Assembly (NCBI GenBank): GCA_016788205.1 | Contig: JAEUTA010000031.1 | Span: 230,576 to 294,575 of the forward strand | DNA: 64,000 nt | Origin: Flavobacteriales bacterium | GTDB lineage: Bacteria; Bacteroidota; Bacteroidia; Flavobacteriales_F; PHOS-HE28 | Direction of reading: 5' to 3' | Shown: one piece after another, positions 1 to 8,423 of the stretch | Numbering within the stretch: position 1 is the stretch's first letter | Layout of the letters: each line of letters begins with the position of its first letter | Position numbers and translations under genes: made by a program | Notes under the pieces: model-generated | Seen by the model: the letters and a program-made list of their open reading frames with translations, nothing else | Database searches by the model: none | What the model was told of the DNA's origin: nothing

Positions 1-30
1 TCCACAAAGCGCTTTCGCAACTTTGTTCGC

Positions 31-441
31 ATGTCCAGCATCTCCAGCAACAAAGCCCCCGAGCCCGTAGGCCATTACCCGCATGCCCGCCGCGTGGGCG
101 ATCTGCTCTTCCTCAGCGGTGTGGGCCCGCGCGAGCGCGGCACGAAGAAGATCCCCGGTGTGGAACTGGATGCGCAGGGCAACATCGTCTCCTACGACAT
201 CGAAACGCAGGTGCGCAGCGTGTTCCAGAACGTGCGTTGGATCCTCGAAGACAGCGGCAGCAGTTGGGAGAAGATCGTGGACGTGACGGTGTTCCTCACC
301 AACATGAAGGACGACTTCCCCACCTACAACCGGCTTTGGGCGGCGTACTTCGAGAAGGATCCACCGTGCAGGACCACGTTGGAGATCAATTGCCTGCCCA
401 CGCCGATCGCGATCGAGCTGAAGGTCATCGCAACGGTGTGA
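31..441 (+). CDS. RidA/YjgF-family deaminase, probably 2-aminomuconate deaminase type
   Basis: The 136-residue protein has the length and fold signature of the RidA (YjgF/YER057c/UK114) family: a hydrophobic beta strand LLFLSGVGP near residues 26-34, a central amphipathic helix (QVRSVFQNVRWILEDSG), the strand VDVTVFLTNM, and the C-terminal active-site region PPCRTTLEI, whose Arg-Thr binds carboxylates in this family. RidA proteins hydrolyse enamine/imine intermediates. The N-terminus APEPVGHYPHARRVG and the GPRERGTKKIPGV insertion resemble the branch that acts as 2-aminomuconate deaminase in bacterial kynurenine/3-hydroxyanthranilate degradation, which is inference. The ATG at 31 is the natural start. 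The stop lies one base before the stop of the convergent gene at 443. Any upstream pathway genes would be outside the window. The family call is firm; the substrate is tentative. Confidence 0.85.
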   Translation: MSSISSNKAPEPVGHYPHARRVGDLLFLSGVGPRERGTKKIPGVELDAQGNIVSYDIETQVRSVFQNVRWILEDSGSSWEKIVDVTVFLTNMKDDFPTYNRLWAAYFEKDPPCRTTLEINCLPTPIAIELKVIATV

Positions 442-442
442 C

Positions 443-2200
443 CTAGCGCTGTATGAGGATCCGCGCGGTCCTCGCCGCCATTCCATCCACCCGCGCGACC
501 ACTTGGTAGAGGCCATCCGCCCATCCTGCGGACAAGTCGATCGTGTGAGAGGAACGGAGGCCATTCACTCGCTCGGCGAAGACGAGGCGCCCGGTGGCGT
601 CGTGCAATTCCACCACGGCACGTGCGCCTGTACCTGCGCCTGCCACGATCGTCAAGCGGTCGTTCGCAGGATTCGGGTAGACCAGTAACGCGCTCGGAGC
701 ATGTTGCTCCTCCACGACCGTGGTACCATCAGGCCCGAGGTAGCCGGTGCTATCAACGCGTGCCGTGTAGATCGCATTGTCCTCCCAGTTGTACCAGATG
801 GCCACTGCGCCGCCGTTACCATCGGGAACGATACCGTAGGCATTGCCGTTGTTGGGTCCCTTCGACGGTATGCAGAAGCGGGTGGTGTCGCTCCAGAGGT
901 TGGTGCCCGTATTGGTCACCCGGCCCACACGGAAACCAGCCGTTCCCCCCAGGAGGTTGGTGCCGGAGAACATCGCTACGATATGTGTTTCATCCTCGGC
1001 AGCGATCGCGCGCGGATAGCCGATCAGGTTGCCGTTCACTTGCATGGCCAGCACACCGTTCGCGGCGAGCAGCGGGTTACCGCTGGCATCGAACCGCTGC
1101 ATGAACACCTGCCGTCCGCCGCCTGCTGCTGCACGGTTGTCCGCCCAGAACACGATGCTCTCGTCGTCGGTCTGCCGCACGAAGGGATTCTCCTGCACAT
1201 CCGGTTCGATGCACACATCAATGGGCGCTGTGTTGTTGAGCAATACGCCAGTGGTATCGTAGATCGCCATGCGCAGGTCAACCCCGTTCGCCCAAATGGA
1301 GTTCATGCGCGAGGTGGGCGCCATCGCTGTGGCCCATTCGTAGCCGAGCCCTGAGCTGTTGGCGCTCACCTCCAGCAGCTGCGGCCAGAGCTGGTTCCCC
1401 ATGCTGTCCACGCGCATCGCATAAAGCGGCGCGCCGGAACCGTTGCCCCAGCGCTCTTCGAGCATCAGGCCACCGGTCAGGTCGTGCCGGAAGGTCCACG
1501 GACCGGTGACGATGGAATTGTTGAGGCTCGTGATCTCCACGCCTTGCACGGGCATCAGGTTGGTACCGTCGTTCAGCACGCGGGCCACGTGCACATAATC
1601 CGCAGCGCCGATCGGGTTGGTGCCCCAACCAACGAAGGTGCCGTTGAGCACGCGCGCCACACGCGGGTACCCGTGGAAGCCGGTGGTGCCACCTCCGGGC
1701 AGGAGGCCCGGTTGCGCCAACAGCGTGGGTTCGGCCCATACGGGTTGGCCGTCGATGTCAATGGCCATGGCGCGCACGGTGTCGCCACCGAATTGATCCG
1801 CCCCGCTCGCGTAAGCCAGGAAGATGTTCCCGTCGCTCATCGACGCAACACCGTATGAGTTCACGCTCCTTCCCGGCACCTCCATGATCAAGCGTCCATT
1901 GGGCTCCCAGAGCAGAGCACCTGTGTGCGTGGTGCGCTGGCCGTACAGGGCGAACTTCTGTGTGGTGATGCGGTTGTCCGTCCACAGGGTGATCCAGCCC
2001 CCATTACCGTCGGATACGATGCCGAGGTTGCGTTTCTCGCTCGTATGGTTGCATAGCACCAAGGGGTTGTTGGGGTCGATGGGCCATTGGGCCTGCGCCG
2101 TGAAGGCGGTTGCGAGCACGAACAGGAGCGCCATGCCCAGCGAGATACAGATCCATATGAAGGCGTGCCAGTAGCGGTCGTTGCGGTGCGAACGGTCCAT
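443..2200 (-). CDS. T9SS-secreted protein with C-terminal type A sorting domain
   Basis: A secreted protein of 585 residues from the ATG at 2200; the frame opens ten codons earlier, but those codons only lengthen the region before the signal peptide. Residues about 15-38 form a long signal peptide ending TAFTAQAQ. The body is beta-rich with repeated SDGNGGWITLW / VPDGNGGAVAIWY-like segments, the pattern of WD/kelch-like propeller blades, and no recognised catalytic motif. The last 86 residues begin ALLVYPNPANDRLTI, a T9SS type A sorting domain, which implies transport across the outer membrane and attachment to or release from the cell surface. It lies 123 bp downstream of the LytTR regulator gene on the same strand and could be co-transcribed. 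Function is unknown beyond secretion. Confidence 0.8.
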   Translation of the reverse strand: MDRSHRNDRYWHAFIWICISLGMALLFVLATAFTAQAQWPIDPNNPLVLCNHTSEKRNLGIVSDGNGGWITLWTDNRITTQKFALYGQRTTHTGALLWEPNGRLIMEVPGRSVNSYGVASMSDGNIFLAYASGADQFGGDTVRAMAIDIDGQPVWAEPTLLAQPGLLPGGGTTGFHGYPRVARVLNGTFVGWGTNPIGAADYVHVARVLNDGTNLMPVQGVEITSLNNSIVTGPWTFRHDLTGGLMLEERWGNGSGAPLYAMRVDSMGNQLWPQLLEVSANSSGLGYEWATAMAPTSRMNSIWANGVDLRMAIYDTTGVLLNNTAPIDVCIEPDVQENPFVRQTDDESIVFWADNRAAAGGGRQVFMQRFDASGNPLLAANGVLAMQVNGNLIGYPRAIAAEDETHIVAMFSGTNLLGGTAGFRVGRVTNTGTNLWSDTTRFCIPSKGPNNGNAYGIVPDGNGGAVAIWYNWEDNAIYTARVDSTGYLGPDGTTVVEEQHAPSALLVYPNPANDRLTIVAGAGTGARAVVELHDATGRLVFAERVNGLRSSHTIDLSAGWADGLYQVVARVDGMAARTARILIQR

Positions 2201-2323
2201 GATGAAGGGGAATGAGCGTACAGTGTACATGACGGTCGGTGATTGAGGCAGCGAAAGTCACACGCTCCTCGCGCGGGGCAAAGACCTTCCTATCCGGTGG
2301 TCGGTGGATCGATCCAGTGGTGA

Positions 2324-3064
2324 TCAGGAGGCCAAGAACTGCTTCAGCTCGGCCAGTCGACGGCGGCTCACTTCGATGCGGTGGCCATCGCGCAGCACGG
2401 CATACCCACCTTCGAGATGCACGATCACCTGTCTGCGCACCAGATCACCGCGATTGAGGCGCACGAAGCCGAACGGCTCCAGCATCTCTTCGAATTCCTT
2501 CAGTGTACGTGCGAGCAGGTAGCGGCGGTCCGGTCCGAGATGCACCCACGTGTAGTTGCGTTCCGCCTCACAGCGCACCACCTCCGCAGGTGCTACAAAG
2601 AAGGTGCGATCGCCGTGGGGGATGGTGAGCCTGAACGCCTGTACATCGCGCTGCGCGATGTTGGCGATGAACTGATCCTGCACTTGCGATGAAGGCGTTG
2701 CGACATCGCGCTGCTCACGCAAACGACCCATGGCCGCAGTCAGTTCTTCGGGCAGCACGGGCTTGGGCAGGTAGTCCAGAGCGCTGAAGCGAATGGCTTG
2801 TATGGCGTAGTGCTGATGGCTCGTGGTGAACACCACCGTGAAGTCCCAGCGCTTCAACTGGAGCAGCAGGTCGAAGCCGGAGCCGCCGGGCATCTCCACA
2901 TCCAGGAGCACGAGGTCGGGCTTGAGCAATGCGATCGCCGCTTGCGCTTCGGTGATGTTCGCCGCTTCACCGATCACATGAACATCGGTATGCGCTTCGG
3001 TGAGCAAGGCGCGCAAATAGCGCCGGGCGGCATCATCATCGTCCACCAGCAGGGCGCGGATCAT
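2324..3064 (-). CDS. LytTR-family response regulator
   Basis: A two-domain response regulator of 246 residues. The N-terminal receiver domain has the acidic cluster VDDDD at 7-11, the predicted phosphoacceptor Asp55 in LLDVEMP, the TS signal residues in FTTSHQHY, and Lys in PKPVLPEEL. The C-terminal half from about residue 145 is a LytTR DNA-binding domain (VRCEAERNYTWVHL, followed by RTLKEFEEML and FVRLNRGDLVRRQ). It starts 22 bp after the stop of the sensor kinase gene and forms a kinase-regulator operon with it. LytTR regulators usually bind pairs of short direct repeats; no such pair was identified here. The gene following it, at 443, is a possible target or operon partner. Confidence 0.92.
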   Translation of the reverse strand: MIRALLVDDDDAARRYLRALLTEAHTDVHVIGEAANITEAQAAIALLKPDLVLLDVEMPGGSGFDLLLQLKRWDFTVVFTTSHQHYAIQAIRFSALDYLPKPVLPEELTAAMGRLREQRDVATPSSQVQDQFIANIAQRDVQAFRLTIPHGDRTFFVAPAEVVRCEAERNYTWVHLGPDRRYLLARTLKEFEEMLEPFGFVRLNRGDLVRRQVIVHLEGGYAVLRDGHRIEVSRRRLAELKQFLAS

Positions 3065-3086
3065 GGGTGCAAGTTCGGCAACGCGC

Positions 3087-4877
3087 TCAAAGGCCGAGTT
3101 CGATCACCACTTCAGTCCCTGTCGCCGCACCCCGCTCATCGCGGCGATCATTGATCACGATGGAGCCCTTCTGCTGCATGCGGTGGGTGAGCAAGAGCAG
3201 GCGTTCCTGGGTGAGTTCGGTCGCGTAGGACTGTTCCCCGTCCGCCCTGTTCGCGGCCTTCTGTCGGCCGACGCCATTGTCCGTTACCGTGCAGCGCAGG
3301 CCGCTCGTGGTCGTAGCGAAACGCACATCCACGTTCCGCTCCCCGGCTTTCGCAGCAAGTCCATGCCAGATGGCGTTCTCCGCGAACGGTTGCACGAGCA
3401 ATGCGGGCAGCAACACTTCCTCCTTCAGCAACTCTTCGTCGGCCTCTACCGTGTAGTGCAGGTCCTTCAACCGCAGGGCTTCCAAAGCGAGGTACTGCCG
3501 GAGGAAGTCGATCTCCGTTTCCAGCGTGATGCGATCCTTCACGGAGTGCTCCAGCACCATGCGCATCAACTTGGAGAGTCCTTGCAGGTAGGTGAGCGCC
3601 TCCTTGTCGCGACCTTCCTTCACCAAGGCGATCGCGCTGTTCTGGCAGTTGTGGATGAAGTGCGGGTTCAGTTGCGCGCGCAGCACCTTCAATTCCAGCA
3701 GGTCGTTCATACGCTGCACGCGTGCCTGCTGATCCTGTAGTTCGGCGTTGATGCGCTCCATGTCACGCGCGTGCTGGCCGCGCATCCGATAGTTGCGGTA
3801 CAGCATCGCCAATAGACCGACGAGCAACACCACCAATGCGGCGGCGGCGATCCACCGGTTCCGCAAGCGATCCTCGTTCAAGCGACGCTCGTCGTTCTCG
3901 GCGCGCAGTAGTGCGTTCTCCTTCTCCTTGCGTTCCGTCTCGAAGCGTTTCTCCAGTGCGAGGATCTCGTCGTTCGCGGTGCGGGCGTAGTATTCATGAA
4001 GCTGCTCCTCCAACTGCAGCATGGTGGAGTAGGCTGCTTCATGCTCGCCCAGCGCCGCCTGGCTTTCCGCGGTGAAGCCGAGGTTCTCCAGCGTGGTGCT
4101 GATGTCCTTGTCGGTGCGCTGGTTCACACGTTCGCTTTCCGTAAAGCGATCGATGGCCTCGCGGTGGCGCCCGGCACGGTGGTACACGTAGGCCAGCGTG
4201 TTCAGGCCCTTCGCGTATTTCCCTTCGTCCAGCGCCTTCAGTTTTTCCACCGAGGGTTGCAGGATGGCGATGGCTCCGGCATGATCACCTTTCTCGCTGA
4301 GCAGCTTCGCGAGGTTGGCTTCGATGACCACGCGGCTACGCGCGTCATCGGCCGGCAGTCCGGCCAGGCACTTCCGGTAGTAGTGCTCGGCGGAATCGGG
4401 TTCGGCGAGCATGGTGAAGTTGTCCGCCACGCCGCCGAGGAACTTGGCTGCCAATTCGCGGTCGCCACTTGCTTGTGCTAGTCGGAGACCCTCGCGCTCC
4501 ATGGCCAGGGCATCCTTGTACCGATCGGCAGCGAAGAGCAGTTCGGCAAGCAGGCGCATGGCGCGCATCATGATCGTCGTGTCTGCAACACCCGTGGACA
4601 GCGACAACGCATACTGCGCGTGTCGTGTGGCCTTGTTCTCGTTGCCGATGGCCATGTGCGAGGCAGCCATTTCCAAATGCACCGAAGCCAGTGGTCCTGA
4701 CGCCTGATGAGACAACTTCTCGAGCGATCGTTCACCCCCGCTGATGGTCGCTTCCTGTTCCCCCTGCTGAACGGACACGTGGAAACCGTCCGTTCCCATG
4801 GTATCCTGCGGATGCATCGCGGTTCTGCACATGCAGACCACGAACACAAGCCATCGTGCTGGGCGTATCCACCTCAT
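3087..4877 (-). CDS. TPR-containing LytS/YehU-type sensor histidine kinase
   Basis: A 596-residue kinase. A signal/anchor segment occupies residues 1-22, TPR-like helical repeats run from about 60 to 290, a charged coiled coil spans 300-340, and one transmembrane helix lies at 341-363. The cytoplasmic part is a His_kinase (PF06580) domain with phospho-acceptor His406 in the motif NPHFIHNCQNS, followed by an HATPase domain with N-box QPFAENAIWHG (Asn501) and G-box VTDNGVGRQ. The periplasmic TPR array probably senses a protein or peptide, which is inference. The H-box deviates from the usual NPHFLFNxLN form (His-Asn-Cys instead of Phe-Asn-x), but the catalytic His is present. The partner is the LytTR regulator 22 bp downstream. 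Confidence 0.92.
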   Translation of the reverse strand: MRWIRPARWLVFVVCMCRTAMHPQDTMGTDGFHVSVQQGEQEATISGGERSLEKLSHQASGPLASVHLEMAASHMAIGNENKATRHAQYALSLSTGVADTTIMMRAMRLLAELLFAADRYKDALAMEREGLRLAQASGDRELAAKFLGGVADNFTMLAEPDSAEHYYRKCLAGLPADDARSRVVIEANLAKLLSEKGDHAGAIAILQPSVEKLKALDEGKYAKGLNTLAYVYHRAGRHREAIDRFTESERVNQRTDKDISTTLENLGFTAESQAALGEHEAAYSTMLQLEEQLHEYYARTANDEILALEKRFETERKEKENALLRAENDERRLNEDRLRNRWIAAAALVVLLVGLLAMLYRNYRMRGQHARDMERINAELQDQQARVQRMNDLLELKVLRAQLNPHFIHNCQNSAIALVKEGRDKEALTYLQGLSKLMRMVLEHSVKDRITLETEIDFLRQYLALEALRLKDLHYTVEADEELLKEEVLLPALLVQPFAENAIWHGLAAKAGERNVDVRFATTTSGLRCTVTDNGVGRQKAANRADGEQSYATELTQERLLLLTHRMQQKGSIVINDRRDERGAATGTEVVIELGL

Positions 4878-4981
4878 CGACGGGAAGATACTCCCAGCCC
4901 CTTAGCAGCGAACGCACCGATGGGTCCACAGGTCGGGAGCCCAGTGGTCATGCAGGAAGTTCCTGGAGATCGCCAAGGGCT

Positions 4982-6754
4982 TTACCAGTTCCCCGAAAGC
5001 TTGCGCTTCTCCCAGCCGTACTTCTTGGCAGCCACCTCCATGCAGTAATCGAACGACTGTTTGCTGCGGAGGAAGTTGAACTCGTTGTTCTTCACCGCAG
5101 CCGCGTTGGACTCCTGCTCCACCAGCTCGCTCAGCAACGCACGGCACGCGCCCGTTGCCAGACCGCTGATGTACTGCATGTAGTTCGCGCTGATGGCGAG
5201 GTCCTGTCCGTAGCGTTCGGCCATCTTGGGCAGGTCCTTATCGTTGAGGATGGCCTGGCACATGAGCGCCCACAAGAGGTGACGACCACGGCCCACGAAA
5301 CTGTATTTGTTCTCGCCGCGCTCCAGGATGCTGCGCGTGAGCAGCGGCAGACGGAACTGCACTTTGTAGCACAGCACGATGTAACGCGGATCGGGCTCCG
5401 TGCGGCGCATGTGGAAGATGGCCTCGTACTGCTTATCCTCCTCGAAGGCCTTGCGCATGGAACGCATGACCACCAATTCGCCTTCCGATGCGAGGAAGGT
5501 CTGCGCCAGCTTCAGCATCTGGATCGCCTTGTCATCGGTGATGCCCTGCTCGTCGCGCTCCTCTTCGGTGAGGCCTTCGAACGCTCGCTGTTGGCGCTCG
5601 TAGTAGATGCCGAGCTTGCCGCGGAAGTGATCGCTCAGTTCCAGTTGGATCGCATCGTTGGCGCGCAGGTTCCAGCTGTCGACAGGGTTCTGGCGGTTGT
5701 TGTTGATGGTGACAGTCGTGATGAACTGATCATCGGCCGTGGTGATCACCTTGCAGATCACTTCGATCCGCTTCAACCGGTCCTTGATGGTCTCGATATC
5801 ATCACGCTCCTTGTTGCGATCGATGAAGCGCGCCATCGTGGTGATGGTCTGCGCACCGTTGAGCAGACGTGGCTCGGTGATGCGGAACCCGTTGCCATCC
5901 TCTTCGATCTTCTGTGCGCTGAAGGTGACGCCGTTGTGGTTGAAGGCGAACATCGCAGGATCCAGCTTCTTGTCGATGCCGATGTCACGGAAGGCCTTCT
6001 GCAATACACGGTTCACGGAGCCATCTTCGGGCAGACTGTGGCGGATGTTGCGCTCGAAGAAGCGTGAACCCATTTGGCGGAACATGCCATAGATGTCATA
6101 AAGACGGCCCATACCGATCACCATCTGCTGGCCATCGGGACCATCCTTCTCCAACGAACCTGAGAGCTTGATGGGGTACTCGTGCGTCTTGTCCACCACG
6201 ATGTGCGAGCGCTTGCCGCTGAGCGAGCGGTACTCGATCACCATGCTCATTTCCTTGCCCCACCATTCATCCAGCATGTGCTTGCGGTTCTCCAGATCCT
6301 CGCGCAAGGCGCCGAGCACGCTGCTGTTCTCCGCCTTCTCCGGTTCACCTGTGAAGACGAAATGGAAGCTGACATGATCGATACGTGAACGGTTCTCGCG
6401 CAGCACGTTCTTCAAGCCGTTCACCACAGCGTTGCGGCTACGGCCTGCTGCGTTGGCGCCGAACACTTCGCCCATGCCATGCTCCAGCAATGTGCGGAAG
6501 CCTTGCTTGAACTGTTCATGATCTCCGCTCCATTTGAATTGGAAGAGGTAGACGTGACGTTTGGCTTTGTCGAAGTGGTAACCATCGATGCCATAGTCCT
6601 CCCCACCGAAGGCCACTTGATGCAGCGCTTGCTCGCGCGGCACTTTGTGGAATTCCTCCAAAAAGAGCAGTCCGAAGTAATCCTGCCACGCCCCTCCGTT
6701 CTCGTTCTTGAGCGACTTGTGGGCGGCTTTGATCTGTTCTTCCGTGATGCGCAT
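4982..6754 (-). CDS. AIPR-family (abortive infection phage resistance) protein with nuclease-like N-terminus
   Basis: A 590-residue cytoplasmic protein. Residues about 215-480 match the AIPR family: FFERNIRHSLP (about 232), FAFNHNGVTF (269-278), LLNGAQT (298-303) and TINNNRQNPV (349-358) are the usual landmark motifs. The first 80 residues look like a PD-(D/E)XK/Mrr-type nuclease core: Glu33/Glu34, Asp57 in GIDGYHFD, and Gln72-x-Lys74 in the strand YLFQFKW. AIPR proteins are associated with phage abortive infection and often with restriction-like nuclease domains, so a DNA-degrading defence role is plausible but not shown. It stands alone, flanked by a kinase gene (104 bp away) and an SLC13 gene. 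Its upstream region holds three palindromes. Confidence 0.8.
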   Translation of the reverse strand: MRITEEQIKAAHKSLKNENGGAWQDYFGLLFLEEFHKVPREQALHQVAFGGEDYGIDGYHFDKAKRHVYLFQFKWSGDHEQFKQGFRTLLEHGMGEVFGANAAGRSRNAVVNGLKNVLRENRSRIDHVSFHFVFTGEPEKAENSSVLGALREDLENRKHMLDEWWGKEMSMVIEYRSLSGKRSHIVVDKTHEYPIKLSGSLEKDGPDGQQMVIGMGRLYDIYGMFRQMGSRFFERNIRHSLPEDGSVNRVLQKAFRDIGIDKKLDPAMFAFNHNGVTFSAQKIEEDGNGFRITEPRLLNGAQTITTMARFIDRNKERDDIETIKDRLKRIEVICKVITTADDQFITTVTINNNRQNPVDSWNLRANDAIQLELSDHFRGKLGIYYERQQRAFEGLTEEERDEQGITDDKAIQMLKLAQTFLASEGELVVMRSMRKAFEEDKQYEAIFHMRRTEPDPRYIVLCYKVQFRLPLLTRSILERGENKYSFVGRGRHLLWALMCQAILNDKDLPKMAERYGQDLAISANYMQYISGLATGACRALLSELVEQESNAAAVKNNEFNFLRSKQSFDYCMEVAAKKYGWEKRKLSGNW

Positions 6755-6765
6755 GGTCTAAAGAT

Positions 6766-6788
6766 GTGAAAACCCCGCCTGTTTTCAC
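6766..6788. promoter_or_regulatory. Inverted repeat upstream of AIPR gene
   Basis: A perfect 8-bp inverted repeat, GTGAAAAC-N7-GTTTTCAC, ends 11 bp before the AIPR start codon on the minus strand. A repressor operator or a 5-prime UTR hairpin are both possible. A 10-bp palindrome TGACCGGTCA follows at 6791-6800. Confidence 0.45.
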
Positions 6789-6839
6789 CGTGACCGGTCA
6801 ATTTCTCTTCCCCAACAGCGGTGGATAAGACCGGGTGAA

Positions 6840-6853
6840 ATTTGACGTCAAAT
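6840..6853. promoter_or_regulatory. Perfect 14-bp palindrome between SLC13 and AIPR genes
   Basis: ATTTGACGTCAAAT is a perfect palindrome lying 17 bp beyond the SLC13 stop and 85 bp upstream of the AIPR start. On the minus strand it overlaps CACATTTG (6849-6856), one mismatch from the Bacteroidota -7 consensus TAnnTTTG, so an operator over the AIPR promoter is a reasonable guess. Confidence 0.4.
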
Positions 6854-6870
6854 GTGCTTTATCCTTCTGA

Positions 6871-8337
6871 TTACCAGCCGAATAATGCCGCTAAAAGGGC
6901 TATGCCGACCAAGTCCATCCAAATGCCCACGCGGACCATATCCCGTACCGGGATGCGCCCTGTACCGAATACGATGGCCTGCATGGGGGAGGCGACGGGT
7001 AGGGCGAAACCGAGGGTGGCGGCGAGGGTGGCAGGGATCAGAATGGCCTCGCGATCCATGCCCCAAGCTTCGGCGCTTTGGGCCAGAATGGGGAGGGCAA
7101 GACTGGCCACTGCCGTGTTGCTACCCAACTCGCTTAGCACACAAACAAGTGCCGCGACCGAAGCGATCAACAACGGATGAGGCAAGCCCTGGAGGTGTTG
7201 CATACCTGCAACGAGCTGCGCTGCGAGACCGGACCTATCAATACCGTGCGCCAGCGAGAAGCCACCTCCAAAGAGCAGCAGAATGCCCCATGGCACATGC
7301 GCTTCAGCATACTTCCACGTGAGCAACGTGAAGGGCGGCTTGTTCCCTTCCTCATCCTTCACAGCTCCATCCAACGACTTGGGAATGGGCACAAGGAAGA
7401 GCAGCAGCGCACCGATCAACGCAACGGCGCCATCGGTAACGGCTTTGAAACCACTGAGCGAGCGCCAGCCTTGCAGGGTGAAGGAATCGCTGAAGCGGAT
7501 GTCATCTCCAGTGACCCACAACACGGCTGTTGTACCGAAGATGAGCGCAGCGGTACGCTCAGCAGCGGATACGCGACCTAACGCCATAACGCGTTCGCGA
7601 ACATCCTTCGGCGAGCTCAAGTGTGTATTGGGTAGTTTGAAGAAGACACGTGTGATGAGCCACCAGGTGATGGCGAGGTACACCACCATAAGCGGAACAC
7701 CGAAGGCCATCCATTGCCCGAAACCGATGGGTGGCTGATCAGGATAGCGTTCGCGCCACATCTCCAAAAAGACCAGGTTCGGCGGTGTGCCCACAGGAGT
7801 AGCCATGCCGCCGATGGTGGCCCCGAGCGAAACGGCGAGCAACAGAGGAACGGTGAGTTTCTTCCGCAGATCGGGATCACCGTCGCCATCGAGCAGACTG
7901 AGCGCGATGGGTAACATCACCAGCACGCACGAAGTGCTGTTCATCCACATGCTCAACAAACCCGTGGCGAGCATGATGCCAGCCACCAAACGCGGGCCGG
8001 TGCCTCCCATCCTATCCATGATGCGAAGAGCGATACGCCTGTGCAGATCGGCACGCTCCATGGCCAATGCGAGCAGGAAACCGCCAAGGAAAAGGAAGAT
8101 GATCTCCTTGCCGTAGTTGACCGCCGTGCCTGCGACCGTGTCGATGCCGAGCAATGGAAAGAGCACAAGCGGCAACAACGATGTAACCGCCAACGGCACC
8201 GCTTCGCTGATCCACCACAAGGCCATCCAGGCCACAATGCCCGCCATGGCCGCCGGCGCGGCACCAATGTCCCTCACTAGGAAATAGACCACGGCCGCCG
8301 CAACGGGACCACCAAGACGGAAGAGGCGTGTGCGCAC
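6871..8337 (-). CDS. SLC13/DASS-family sodium:dicarboxylate (or anion) symporter
   Basis: A 488-residue polytopic membrane protein of the divalent anion:sodium symporter family, with about eleven hydrophobic helices. Two repeat-related substrate/sodium-binding loops are visible: SMWMNSTSCVLVML near residue 130 and ELGSNTAVASLALPI near residue 400, the latter with the classical SNT signature. Family members import C4-dicarboxylates, citrate or sulfate with sodium; the exact substrate cannot be read from sequence. The frame starts at a GTG (8337), and the N-terminus MRTRLFRLGGPVAAAVVYFL leads straight into the first helix. The gene is divergent from the cyclase gene at 8424 and separates it from the AIPR gene. 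Confidence 0.9.
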   Translation of the reverse strand: MRTRLFRLGGPVAAAVVYFLVRDIGAAPAAMAGIVAWMALWWISEAVPLAVTSLLPLVLFPLLGIDTVAGTAVNYGKEIIFLFLGGFLLALAMERADLHRRIALRIMDRMGGTGPRLVAGIMLATGLLSMWMNSTSCVLVMLPIALSLLDGDGDPDLRKKLTVPLLLAVSLGATIGGMATPVGTPPNLVFLEMWRERYPDQPPIGFGQWMAFGVPLMVVYLAITWWLITRVFFKLPNTHLSSPKDVRERVMALGRVSAAERTAALIFGTTAVLWVTGDDIRFSDSFTLQGWRSLSGFKAVTDGAVALIGALLLFLVPIPKSLDGAVKDEEGNKPPFTLLTWKYAEAHVPWGILLLFGGGFSLAHGIDRSGLAAQLVAGMQHLQGLPHPLLIASVAALVCVLSELGSNTAVASLALPILAQSAEAWGMDREAILIPATLAATLGFALPVASPMQAIVFGTGRIPVRDMVRVGIWMDLVGIALLAALFGW

Positions 8338-8405
8338 GGGGAACGACTTCGCGCCAAAGTAATCCGCTATCCGTTACGACACCGCCATGGCACGCGGATG
8401 CCGGA

Positions 8406-8413
8406 TACATTTG
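8406..8413 (+). promoter_or_regulatory. Bacteroidota -7 box TACATTTG in front of cyclase gene
   Basis: TACATTTG matches the Bacteroidota sigma factor -7 consensus TAnnTTTG exactly and ends only 10 bp before the ATG at 8424, implying a very short leader. The same octamer precedes the tetR and marR genes. No good -33 TTTG element is visible. Confidence 0.5.
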
Positions 8414-8423
8414 GTTCGTCTTC

